55,358 nt of DNA from Prevotella sp. (GTDB lineage: Bacteria > Bacteroidota > Bacteroidia > Bacteroidales > Bacteroidaceae), in contig JAFPVC010000027.1 in NCBI GenBank assembly GCA_017413085.1, positions 1 through 55,358 of the forward strand, given 5' to 3'. The position numbers and the translations under genes were made by a program. Below, piece by piece: positions 7,770-15,928 of this stretch. The first letter of the stretch is position 1, and each line of letters starts with the position of its first letter. Below the pieces are notes generated by a model. That model was not told the DNA's origin, ran no database searches, and was given only the letters and a program-made list of their open reading frames with translations.

Positions 7770-10700
7770 ATGGAGAAAAGAATATACACATTACTTATTG
7801 CACTGGCGACGGTAGTGTCGTCATTTGCACAGACCACTATCACCGGACGAGTGATCGATGCACTGACAGGCGAAGGACTCATAGGTGCTTCGCTCGTGCC
7901 TAAGAACTCAAAGGAACTCGGTGCAGTGACCGACGTTGACGGTAACTTCACGCTGAAGACTAATGTTGATTTGCCGCTCACGCTCAGCGTGCAGTATATA
8001 GGTTATCGCTCACAAGAGGTTGATGTATATGACGCCGACGAACCGGTGAACATCAGCCTGGCTGCCAGCGGCAACTCAATCAATGAGGTAGTAGTCGTGG
8101 GTTACGGTACGCAGCAGCGTAAGAAACTGACTGGTTCTGTGGCTTCACTCAACACCGAGGACCTGCTGATCACCCCCGTATCTATTGACAATGCACTGGG
8201 CGGTGCAGTGGCTGGTCTTGACGCTACGGCTTCATCAGGACAGCCGGGTGCTGCCATCAACATTCGCATACGTGGCGGCAACTCAATCAATGGCGGCAAC
8301 GAACCGCTCTACGTTATCGACGGTGTGCTGGTATATAACAGCAGCGATGCAACAGACGCGGGCAACACCGTGGCAGGAACAAACTTCAACCCTCTGGCAT
8401 CAATCAACCCTTCTGACATAGAATCCATACAGGTGCTCAAGGATGTGTCGGCATCTGCCATCTATGGTTCGCGCGGTGCCAACGGTGTTATCATCGTAAC
8501 TACGAAGAACGGCAAGAAGGGCCGCCTGAAGGTTGACTACGGCTACTCTGTTGGCGTATCGTCAGTGCGCAAGCGCCTCGACCTGCTCAACGCTCAGCAG
8601 TGGGGTGACCTCTATCTTGAACTCGCCACCGATGCACAGAAGACGGCATCGGGCGTGACGCCGGAACTGGTCAGCACATGGGGTGCAGGCACCGACTGGC
8701 AGGATGCACTCTTCCGCACTGCCGCCACACAGCAGCACCAGCTCTCAGTGAGCGGCGGTTCTGACAAGGAGCGTTTCCTCATATCAGGCAACTACACCGA
8801 CCAGAATGGTGTGATACGCGGCAGTGACTTCACACGCCTTGGTGCCCGACTGAACTATGAGCGCGACATCTTCAAGAACGTGACCGTGGGTTTGAAGGCC
8901 AACTTCTCAAAGAGCACACAGACGGGCTCGCAGTCGTTCCGCGGACAGTCAAACGGTGTGAGCGGACTGCTCGAACTGGCACTGCGCACATCGCCGGCCG
9001 TACCTATTTACAACGCTGACGGCTCTTACAACTATGCCAACCCATTCGAGGCAGGCGACTTCGTGCGCAACGGTCAGACACCAAACGCCATTGCCGACCT
9101 CAGTCAGGTGTCGGCAGAGACAAAAGTGGACAACACTCTCGTATCGGCCTTCGCACAGTGGGAAATCATCAAGGACCTGCGCTTCCGCACACAGGGTTCG
9201 GTGAACATCATCAACACACGCCAGAACGTATTCGGACCCGTGACATCACAGATAGGCTTCAACTCCGACGGCTATGGCGCAGTAGGTTCAAAGCGCTGGG
9301 AGAGCGACCAGTTTGAGGCTACGCTCACATGGAACAAGAAGTTTGGCATACACGAGATTGAGGCAATGGGCGGCTACACCTATCAGCAGGAGAAGAGCGA
9401 GCGCGTGCTCGGCTCATCAGCCAACTTCGCCAACGAAAACCTCGGCTACCACAGCCTGCAGTCAGGTTCGCAGCTGGTGGCTACTGAGACCGACTTCATT
9501 ACATCGGTGATTTACTCAGGCATTGGCCGACTGAACTACTCGCTGCTCGACCGCTACCACCTCACCGCTACGCTGCGTGCCGACGGTTCAAGCCGCTTCG
9601 CCAAGAACAACAAGTGGGGATGGTTCCCGTCACTGGGCTTCTCATGGAACGTCAACGAGGAGAAATTCCTGAAGCGCCACAAGTGGATTGAAGACCTCAA
9701 GCTGCGCGCCAGCATCGGTACCGTGGGCAACCAGGAGATTGGCGACTATAAGTTCCTCTCCACATACGCTGCCACACACTATTTCCTCGGTGGCACCAAG
9801 AACATAGCATACTACCGCTCTGCACTGGGCAACGATGACCTGAAGTGGGAGACCACTACATCGTATGACCTCGGTATCGACTTCAACGTGCTGAAGGGCC
9901 GCCTCGGCTTCATCTTCGACTTCTACCACAAGAAGACCACCGACCTGCTGCTTGACATTCCGGTGGAGGAGACCACAGGCTTCAGCCGTCAGCTTGCCAA
10001 CGTGGGCAACGTGACCAACGACGGTGTGGAGTTTGCCGTGAACGCTACGCTGTGGCAGTCGAAAGACCTCACATGGAGCGCCAGCGCCAACATCGCCCAC
10101 AACAAGAATGAGGTGACGAGCATCGGCGGTTCGCAGAAGGAGATTATCAACACCAACCAGACCATCATCCGTCCGGGCGAGGCACTGGGCACATACTACG
10201 GCTGGGTGTTCGACGGCATCGTGCAGAAAAGCGACGACCTCGACAAGGTGCCAGTACCGTCAAACAAGACATACGTGGAGTATGGCGACGTGAAATATGT
10301 TGACCAGAACGGCGACGGCTACGTTGACCAAGAGAACGACCGCGTGGTGCTCGGCTCTACACAGCCAAAGTTCACTTACGGCTTCTCTTCACAGCTGCGC
10401 TACAAGAACTGGGACTTGGCAGTGACCTTCCAGGGTTCATACGGCAACAAGCTCTACAACCAGCTTGAGCAGGCCCTCGAATCACCAAACGCAAGTTACA
10501 ACGCATCAACGAAACTGCTCGGACGCTGGACAGAGGACAACCCAAGCACCACCATACCGCGTGCCTTTGCGCAGAACAACTACAGCGCATACCTCGACAG
10601 CCGTTTCATAGAGGATGCCAGCTACCTGCGCCTGAAGAACATACAGCTGGGCTATAACTTCCAGCCACGCCTCGGCAACGGACAGAAACTCGGCATATAC

Positions 10701-10835
10701 CTCTACGCCTCAGCGCAGAACCTGCTGACGATAACCAACTACAGCGGCTTCGATCCAGAATACAGCGGCTATGTTGACCGTGGCACATACCCATCAGCAC
10801 GCACCTTCACTTTCGGCGTGAAGTTCTCATACTGA
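7770..10835 (+). CDS. SusC/RagA-family TonB-dependent outer membrane transporter
   Basis: This 1021-residue protein has a signal peptide (RIYTLLIALATVVSSFAQ), a carboxypeptidase-like N-terminal domain (TITGRVIDALTGEGLIGA), the SusC plug motif NEVVVVGYG and a TonB plug, then a long beta-barrel ending in an aromatic residue (GVKFSY). SusC proteins import oligosaccharides or peptides across the outer membrane with TonB energy, together with a SusD lid. I chose ATG 7770 over the TTG at 7749 because the signal peptide starts there. The SusD partner is unusually 1.5 kb downstream with its own promoter. The substrate cannot be read from sequence; no neighbouring glycosidase cluster points to one. 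Confidence 0.95.
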   Translation: MEKRIYTLLIALATVVSSFAQTTITGRVIDALTGEGLIGASLVPKNSKELGAVTDVDGNFTLKTNVDLPLTLSVQYIGYRSQEVDVYDADEPVNISLAASGNSINEVVVVGYGTQQRKKLTGSVASLNTEDLLITPVSIDNALGGAVAGLDATASSGQPGAAINIRIRGGNSINGGNEPLYVIDGVLVYNSSDATDAGNTVAGTNFNPLASINPSDIESIQVLKDVSASAIYGSRGANGVIIVTTKNGKKGRLKVDYGYSVGVSSVRKRLDLLNAQQWGDLYLELATDAQKTASGVTPELVSTWGAGTDWQDALFRTAATQQHQLSVSGGSDKERFLISGNYTDQNGVIRGSDFTRLGARLNYERDIFKNVTVGLKANFSKSTQTGSQSFRGQSNGVSGLLELALRTSPAVPIYNADGSYNYANPFEAGDFVRNGQTPNAIADLSQVSAETKVDNTLVSAFAQWEIIKDLRFRTQGSVNIINTRQNVFGPVTSQIGFNSDGYGAVGSKRWESDQFEATLTWNKKFGIHEIEAMGGYTYQQEKSERVLGSSANFANENLGYHSLQSGSQLVATETDFITSVIYSGIGRLNYSLLDRYHLTATLRADGSSRFAKNNKWGWFPSLGFSWNVNEEKFLKRHKWIEDLKLRASIGTVGNQEIGDYKFLSTYAATHYFLGGTKNIAYYRSALGNDDLKWETTTSYDLGIDFNVLKGRLGFIFDFYHKKTTDLLLDIPVEETTGFSRQLANVGNVTNDGVEFAVNATLWQSKDLTWSASANIAHNKNEVTSIGGSQKEIINTNQTIIRPGEALGTYYGWVFDGIVQKSDDLDKVPVPSNKTYVEYGDVKYVDQNGDGYVDQENDRVVLGSTQPKFTYGFSSQLRYKNWDLAVTFQGSYGNKLYNQLEQALESPNASYNASTKLLGRWTEDNPSTTIPRAFAQNNYSAYLDSRFIEDASYLRLKNIQLGYNFQPRLGNGQKLGIYLYASAQNLLTITNYSGFDPEYSGYVDRGTYPSARTFTFGVKFSY

Positions 10836-10850
10836 TGAAAGAGAAAAGAG

Positions 10851-10906
10851 ATATAATGAAATAAGGATATAAGGGGTTAACTCCTTATATCCTTATTTCA
10901 TTATAT
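10851..10906. terminator. Long perfect hairpin after susC
   Basis: A perfect 24-base inverted repeat (10851-10874 with 10883-10906) and an 8-base loop follow the susC stop by 16 bases. It should end susC transcription and, read the other way, the methyltransferase relic. Confidence 0.8.
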
Positions 10907-10929
10907 GATTCACTCCTCTATTACAAAAT

Positions 10930-11267
10930 CTATTTCTTTCTTGCCCTGAAATAAAGCATGGCACCCTCTACGTGGAAACTGACAATATCACAGAAAGGCT
11001 CCAGTCGCTTGCGCACGTCTGCCGCCGTGTCAAACGGAGGAGTAAACCAGCCCATGCGGGTCATGACGGTCTTGGCGAGCCAGTCAGCAACCTTCTGTTC
11101 ACCAGAAATATAGAAACATGCAAGCAGTTCACCACCAAACTTCAGGGTTCGCAGTATCTCTGAATATGCCTTGTCCTTGTTGAGGAACACATGAAGTCCG
11201 TTCATGCAAAGCACATAGTCGAAGGAACCGTCTTTTTACCTGCATCATTTTTCTCTTCAAATCGCAT
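10930..11267 (-). pseudogene. Internally deleted class I methyltransferase
   Basis: The minus strand keeps a start (MRFEEKNDAGKK from ATG 11265-11267) behind a good -7 box (TACCTTTG near 11270-11277). It then runs out of frame into the C-terminal part DGSFDYVLCMNGLHVFLNKD ... LKFGG, typical of UbiE-like S-adenosylmethionine-dependent methyltransferases. The cofactor-binding N-terminal half, roughly 100 residues, is gone. The remaining C-terminal 95 residues have no start codon of their own in a sensible place. It is a relic lying between susC and susD. Confidence 0.75.
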
Positions 11268-11389
11268 CGCAAAGGTACGGCGAAATAATAACATGTGCAA
11301 TACCTAAAACGCAGTGTTTTACGTATTGCACACCCCGTTGACCTGCATGAACAGGTTAATCAAAAATAAGTATTTTCTGTTTGTATTTC

Positions 11390-11420
11390 TTTGCACATTC
11401 CACAAAAATTACTAACTTTG
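11390..11420 (+). promoter_or_regulatory. Promoter of the small secreted protein gene
   Basis: TTTG (11390-11393) and TAACTTTG (11413-11420) are 19 bases apart, the standard Bacteroidetes spacing. The ATG is at 11473. Confidence 0.75.
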
Positions 11421-11472
11421 CAGTTGGGTTTTTATTACACCTTTATTTATAACCTATTAAAACAATAAAAAG

Positions 11473-12078
11473 ATGAAACGTATTTTATTAGCTATTTTGC
11501 TTGCTGGCTGCACGCTGGCAATGTCAGCCCAGATGAAAGTGAACTATAAGGGATCAAAACCAGCGATAGATGACTTTATATGGGCTTTGGTTACTTACTC
11601 CACTGAGGAGACAGATGCTGATCATGAGTCTATCAATGCCGTGAGAGATGCCATGGAAAGGTATCGTCGGGGCGCATCACAGCCTAAGAACATAACATTT
11701 ACGGTGGATAAGCAGAATGGCTACGCGCTTTATGAAAGCAAGCAGGACGAAACGCTGGTGAGGGTTGATATGTGCTATTGGAACGAGGCTGACGGCAAGC
11801 ATAAGATTTTCGCTTTTAACACCACCACGTTTATGGATGGCCAGAGCTACAGGGGTGAGTTTGACGGGATCATGTTCTATCGTTATGACAATATCACGAA
11901 AAGGCTGGATACTTACTTCAGCGACAACTTCGATGCGTTATATGCCTGTGATTTTGAAGGTTGGAACACTTACTCCCTGCCACGTCAAGGTAAGGATATC
12001 GTAGTGACAACGTGGTATGATGACGCTCCGAGCAAGAAGAGAACGGTGAAGTGGAATGGTCACGGCTTTAGCAAATGA
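11473..12078 (+). CDS. Secreted protein of unknown function
   Basis: The 201-residue product has a clear signal peptide (RILLAILLAGCTLAMSAQ). The mature part has alternating polar and aromatic strands (YALYESKQDETLVRVDMCYW, MFYRYDNITKRLDTYF) and looks like a small beta-rich periplasmic or surface protein. I do not recognise the family. It has its own promoter and terminator and sits between susC and susD. A role linked to that pair is possible only by position. Confidence 0.85.
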   Translation: MKRILLAILLAGCTLAMSAQMKVNYKGSKPAIDDFIWALVTYSTEETDADHESINAVRDAMERYRRGASQPKNITFTVDKQNGYALYESKQDETLVRVDMCYWNEADGKHKIFAFNTTTFMDGQSYRGEFDGIMFYRYDNITKRLDTYFSDNFDALYACDFEGWNTYSLPRQGKDIVVTTWYDDAPSKKRTVKWNGHGFSK

Positions 12079-12104
12079 TTAGTCACACATAATATATATA
12101 TAAT

Positions 12105-12137
12105 AAGGAACGGGTTCATGTGATGAGCCCGTTCCTT
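12105..12137 (+). terminator. Terminator of the small secreted protein gene
   Basis: AAGGAACGGGTTCAT pairs with ATGAGCCCGTTCCTT across a 3-base loop, followed by TTGTTTTATT. Confidence 0.8.
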
Positions 12138-12187
12138 TTGTTTTATTAAAGCGGATAACGCTGTATCACAACGCTTTACATGGTGTA

Positions 12188-12258
12188 ATACCATAAAGAG
12201 GGTATGCGGAATAACCAACAAAGGGGATTTCATGGATGGGGAAATAGTCGTAACTTTG
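12188..12258 (+). promoter_or_regulatory. Tandem operator and promoter of susD, near-copy of the susC leader
   Basis: The distal ATACC-N8-GGTAT site is at 12188-12205, the proximal ATAAC-N8-GGGAT at 12211-12228, and the -7 box TAACTTTG at 12251-12258, again with 22 bases between. The likeness to the susC region continues into the leader to about 12340, including the hairpin CAGTC..GACTG and the palindrome TTCTTCGTACGAAGAA. The susC copy reads TTCTTCATGCGAAGAA and keeps the stem. The whole block looks like a duplication that gave susD its own promoter. Confidence 0.8.
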
Positions 12259-12387
12259 CACTCAGAAATCAGAGACGCGCACCAGTCTGGCGACTGACGT
12301 TCGCTATTTCTTCGTACGAAGAAGCACTCAGAAAAAAAGGAGTTTAAGTATAAAAGTATTGTATAAAAAAAGAAAGGAGACGACAAC

Positions 12388-14049
12388 ATGACAAAAACAA
12401 GTAAACTGAAACACGCGCTCGGCTTATATTATGCCGTCAATGCGGTTATCGTGATTCTCTTCCTGCTGCTGGTTTCAACATTCATCACTTCGTGTGAATC
12501 GCTCGACCAGGGCAACCAGAGCGAACTGGCGGAGAGTAACCTGCCACAAAGCGATGCCGACGCAAAGGCGCTCGTAAATGCGGTGTATGCATCAGACATC
12601 GAACTGGCAACGACATACATGTACCTCATCGACCTGACCACGGAGACTACAGTCAGCGGCGAGAACCCCAACGGCGGCGGTGGTATGCTCGGACTGCTCT
12701 CATGGGACGGTACAAACTCATACCTCGTTCGTCTGTGGGCTGCTGCATACACATCAATAACACGCGCCAACGACGTCATCGCAAAACTGGAGCAAAACCC
12801 CGACGGCGTGTCGCCGAATATTGCCGCACAGGTTATAGGCGAGGCTAAGTTCCTCCGCGCTTACTATCTCAACTACGCAGTACAGATATGGGGCCCCGTG
12901 CCCATTGTCACAAAGGTGGGCGAAGGCAAGAACGCAGTGCGCAACTCTGAGACGGAAGTATATCAGCAGATTGTCAACGACCTTACGGATGCTGCAGAAC
13001 TGCTGCCGGAGGTGAGCGAGTATGGCCTGACTGACATAGGCCGTGCCACCAAGGGTGCTGCAAACGCTGCTCTGGCAAAAGTATATCTGACTTGGGCACA
13101 GGTGGACGACGACCTGACAGATGCACAGCGCCATGAGTATTTCGCAAAGTCGGCAGAATATGCACAGAAGGTTATCGACTCCGGAGAGTATGCCCTTGAG
13201 GAGGACTTCTACGACAACTGGAACAACCAGAACCGCAACGGCAAGGAGAGCATCTTCGCCATACAGTTCTACCTTGGTTCAAGCACACGCGTCAACGATG
13301 CCAGCGGCAACAACCACCTCTGCCACTGCTCATTCTCAACAAGCTACAGCGTATCACTGCCGCACATAGCACCGGGACCTGACAACACCGTAGAGAACTC
13401 ATACCTTGAGGGTGACCAGAGAAAGGATGTGTCGTTTGCCGATTCACTGTGGCAGCCGTCAAAACAAAGCTGGTTCCATTTCTACTATGATGCCGACGGT
13501 GACGGCACACGCGAGTCTGGCTTCTCACGCTACAACAAATACATAGACCACGACAGTCCGGAAACCAGTGCTGCAGACCGCGCCATGAACCGCCAGGTCA
13601 TCCGCCTTGCAGAGGTTTACCTCGTGCTTGCCGAGGCCATCAACGAGCGTGACCACCAGCCGAACCAGAAGGCATACGATGCCTTCAACAAGGTGCGCCG
13701 CCGTGCTTTCCGCGAAGACATCAACGCCACAGAGGCACAGGCTCACGACCTGGAGGCAGGACTCGACTACGAAGGTTTCAAGCAGGCCATCATACAGGAG
13801 CGCTCATGGGAATTCACCCTGGAGCAAAAGCACCTTCTCGACCTGAAGCGCTGGAAGATACTGGTGAAGACCATCAAGAACAGTGCACTGGCAAAGAACT
13901 ATCCTGAGTACAACAAGCAGACGATAGACTTCAAGCACTACCGTTTCCCAATACCGCAGGCACAGCGCAACGTCAACCCGAACCTCTGGCAGAACTACGG
14001 TTACGATGGCTCAACAATCACCAGCAACCCATACGTGGGAAGAGAGTGA
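12388..14049 (+). CDS. SusD/RagB-family outer membrane lipoprotein
   Basis: This 553-residue protein has an N-terminal hydrophobic run ending in the lipobox STFITSC, with Cys36 as the lipid-bearing residue. The SusD fold follows (LWAAAYTSITRANDVIAKLE, AKFLRAYYL, tetratricopeptide-like helices, and a C-terminal EVYLVLAEAINE with FPIPQ). SusD forms the lid on a SusC barrel and binds the ligand at the cell surface. A good Shine-Dalgarno AAAGGAG precedes the ATG. Normally susD follows susC within tens of bases; here it is 1.5 kb away. It is the likely partner of the SusC protein at 7770-10835, since the two share a regulatory block. Confidence 0.95.
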   Translation: MTKTSKLKHALGLYYAVNAVIVILFLLLVSTFITSCESLDQGNQSELAESNLPQSDADAKALVNAVYASDIELATTYMYLIDLTTETTVSGENPNGGGGMLGLLSWDGTNSYLVRLWAAAYTSITRANDVIAKLEQNPDGVSPNIAAQVIGEAKFLRAYYLNYAVQIWGPVPIVTKVGEGKNAVRNSETEVYQQIVNDLTDAAELLPEVSEYGLTDIGRATKGAANAALAKVYLTWAQVDDDLTDAQRHEYFAKSAEYAQKVIDSGEYALEEDFYDNWNNQNRNGKESIFAIQFYLGSSTRVNDASGNNHLCHCSFSTSYSVSLPHIAPGPDNTVENSYLEGDQRKDVSFADSLWQPSKQSWFHFYYDADGDGTRESGFSRYNKYIDHDSPETSAADRAMNRQVIRLAEVYLVLAEAINERDHQPNQKAYDAFNKVRRRAFREDINATEAQAHDLEAGLDYEGFKQAIIQERSWEFTLEQKHLLDLKRWKILVKTIKNSALAKNYPEYNKQTIDFKHYRFPIPQAQRNVNPNLWQNYGYDGSTITSNPYVGRE

Positions 14050-14078
14050 TAGGAAATGTAAAGTTTTATATGATGCAG

Positions 14079-14121
14079 AAAAGCGTGTTTTACTACCAAA
14101 ATGGTGATAAAACACGCTTTT
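14079..14121. terminator. Terminator after susD
   Basis: AAAAGCGTGTTTTA pairs with TAAAACACGCTTTT, with a small inner stem TACCA/TGGTG. T-rich DNA lies on both sides, so it may work in both directions. Confidence 0.8.
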
Positions 14122-14227
14122 CCATTTTTAAAGTATAGCCTTCCAATAATCTAATTACCTCATAGTTTAAGAAAAATATAATTTCAAGAATGTTTTGGAT
14201 TTTCACGGATAATTGAAAAATTATTCG

Positions 14228-14235
14228 TAACTTTG
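14228..14235 (+). promoter_or_regulatory. Promoter -7 box before the kinase-like gene
   Basis: TAACTTTG, 26 bases before ATG 14261 and 36 before ATG 14271. Confidence 0.65.
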
Positions 14236-14260
14236 CAAAGAAATATATTATTATAATAAA

Positions 14261-15082
14261 ATGTTACAGAATGCAGAACCTGGACGAAATAACAATGAGC
14301 GGCTCGGAACTCCCGATAACCTATTTCATAAAGTCACAGAAACCCGAGGACAGGGAGATTGTGACAGAGGCAGTATACGAGTGTTTGAGGAGAAACTGGC
14401 CAGTCAACCGCATGGAGATTGGCTATCTGGTGAGAGAGATGCGCAGGAAGCAGTCAGCCGTTTCATAATAGAAACGGCCAAGGAAGCAGGACTGTTCATA
14501 GAACACAGTCGCTGGACAGCCTTCGGAGAACGCAAACGACTTCCATCGGGCGAAAGCATCATCTATGAGAACAGCGCACAAGGTATAGTGTATAAGGTAA
14601 GAGACCCCTTTGCCAAACTGCACCTTAAAAGTGGGCGTTCCTTAGATGTGTTATATGACCATGTAATACACAATCTCCTTTTTCCCAATGCCGCCTATAG
14701 GCTAATAGGCATCTCAGAACTGTCAGGTGGGGTCAGGATGATACTTGCACAGCCTTTCGTATATACTTATGCCATACCTACAAAAAAACAGATAGAGGAA
14801 TACTTGATGTCAATAGGACTTCAGGCAGAGGATCATTATTATTATGGCAATGAATGGCTTGCTGTCACCGATGTAAGTGACAGCAGTGACAACGTAGTAT
14901 TTGATAATAATGGGAAACTACTGTTTATCGACCCCATTATTAAATTCAAGAAACCAGCAGTAGAGGTGATAGAGCATTACATTAAATATGGTCTGCCTAC
15001 TGTCGAAGACAATAAGGAATATGGACTCTTAAGTCGTTTATTGCACTTTGTTCAGCGGATTTACAAGATTTTTTCCATATAG
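14261..15082 (+). CDS. Polyvalent-protein-type kinase-like protein
   Basis: From about residue 65 on, the 273-residue frame looks like the kinase domain found in phage and plasmid polyvalent proteins (PF18762 type). It has IVYKVRDP with a candidate ATP-binding lysine, LDVLYDHVIHNLLFP, VRMILAQPFV, a catalytic-loop-like DVSDSSDNVVF and a DFG-like LLFIDPI. A related protein is encoded at 42401-43195. The first 60 residues look like a wrong-frame translation, because another frame (14271-14468) is more protein-like there. The true start is therefore uncertain, and a frameshift joining the two is possible. Kinase activity is inferred. Confidence 0.68.
   Translation: MLQNAEPGRNNNERLGTPDNLFHKVTETRGQGDCDRGSIRVFEEKLASQPHGDWLSGERDAQEAVSRFIIETAKEAGLFIEHSRWTAFGERKRLPSGESIIYENSAQGIVYKVRDPFAKLHLKSGRSLDVLYDHVIHNLLFPNAAYRLIGISELSGGVRMILAQPFVYTYAIPTKKQIEEYLMSIGLQAEDHYYYGNEWLAVTDVSDSSDNVVFDNNGKLLFIDPIIKFKKPAVEVIEHYIKYGLPTVEDNKEYGLLSRLLHFVQRIYKIFSI
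14271..14468 (+). CDS. 65-codon ORF overlapping the kinase-like gene, possible displaced N-terminus
   Basis: This frame reads MQNLDEITMSGSELPITYFI and later VTEAVYECLRRNWPVN, with a composition more natural than the overlapping +1 frame. It stops at 14468, exactly where the kinase-like frame begins to look real (RFIIETAKEAGLFI). Either it is a separate small gene translated just before the kinase, or it is the true N-terminus and a one-base change split the gene. Confidence 0.4.
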   Translation: MQNLDEITMSGSELPITYFIKSQKPEDREIVTEAVYECLRRNWPVNRMEIGYLVREMRRKQSAVS

Positions 15083-15500
15083 CCAAAATTTGAGGAAAAG
15101 TTTTTCCTGACGTGTCGTCTGCTGCAATGAAACATTACATGGGCATTACACGGGAATTATATGTTTAAATAAACTACCACGAACTACGCTGATTTAACGG
15201 ATTGGATGGTAATCCATTCTAAGGATTCAGTTTATTGTTAATTACGGTCATTCGTTTCTGTAAATTTGTGACATTTGTTTGCTGGCATCAAACAAAAATA
15301 TCGATTTTTATTTGCTCATGTCAAATAAATCTATTTACATTCTGACATGGTTTCTGCCTTAAGAGTGTCAAAGTGTCAAAACAGAAAGGTGCAGGCGAGA
15401 GGTGAGAAATAGATGTTAAAATAATTCACAATGCATGATTCACAATGCGCAATTAGGCTGGATGTGACAAAAAAAGCGAATCATGCGTAATGACTGTGCT
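15083..15500. other. Intergenic region, no gene seen
   Basis: Mostly AT-rich DNA with short repeats of the kind scattered through this genome (CACAATGCATGATTCACAAT near 15427). No promoter, RNA gene or coding frame is supported. Confidence 0.4.
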
Positions 15501-15765
15501 GTAATCAGGTGCTGATTGCAGTGCTATTTGGTACTGATTACGGTGCAATCGGGTGCTGATTACACTGTAATCAGGCCTTGATTATATGGGTAGGAATCTC
15601 CTTTGGAAATATCACTATTGATTTTCAACTAGTTACGTGTGGCTGAATTTTTCGCTGTACGCAAGCGGAAGGCGGGTTGGTTGTCTGTATCGCAAGGAAA
15701 TGGAGGTTGCAGAAATCAATGTGAAAGTAAAACGGCGAAAAGCCTGACAATGTGTAAAATAACGA
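15501..15765 (+). repeat. Four-unit 22-base array plus conserved tail, copy 1
   Basis: Four units begin at 15502, 15524, 15546 and 15568, exactly 22 bases apart, each an imperfect palindrome of the form TAATCAGG-n-CTGATTA plus a short spacer (CAGTG-like). Fifty-one bases later a block of about 130 bases (15630-15765) closely matches the block after the array at 28456-28540. That tail holds a 36-codon frame (GTG 15637 to stop 15747) with the same length and stop as its counterpart at 28592-28702. Most base differences between them change the residue, so it is probably not a selected protein. Confidence 0.8.
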
Positions 15766-15782
15766 TGCCTGCACCACGGGGC

Positions 15783-15853
15783 ATACTATATATATGGTAT
15801 GCGGAATGCCGTATATTGAGTATTGTGCAGGTGGGGAAAACTGAGTAATTTTG
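15783..15853 (+). promoter_or_regulatory. Tandem operator and promoter of the first double-OsmC gene
   Basis: Distal site ATACT-N8-GGTAT at 15783-15800, proximal ATGCC-N8-AGTAT at 15806-15823, 22 bases, then -7 box TAATTTTG at 15846-15853. A GGTGGGGAAAA run lies between, as in the susC promoter. The spacings are identical to those of susC and susD although the surrounding sequence differs, so they are probably kept by selection. Confidence 0.78.
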
Positions 15854-15928
15854 CAGTCAACTTCGCTACGCTCAGAGTGAATAGTAAAAAGTGAATAGTA
15901 AAAAATTAAAAAAGAAAGGAGAAAAATC

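Noticed and set aside
9642-10100. 152-codon open frame antisense to susC
   Set aside because: It lies wholly inside the well-supported susC frame and has the composition of a complementary-strand shadow.
15501-15586. Possible CRISPR array (regular short repeats)
   Set aside because: Units are 22 bases with no separate spacers, only four per locus, and no cas genes are present.
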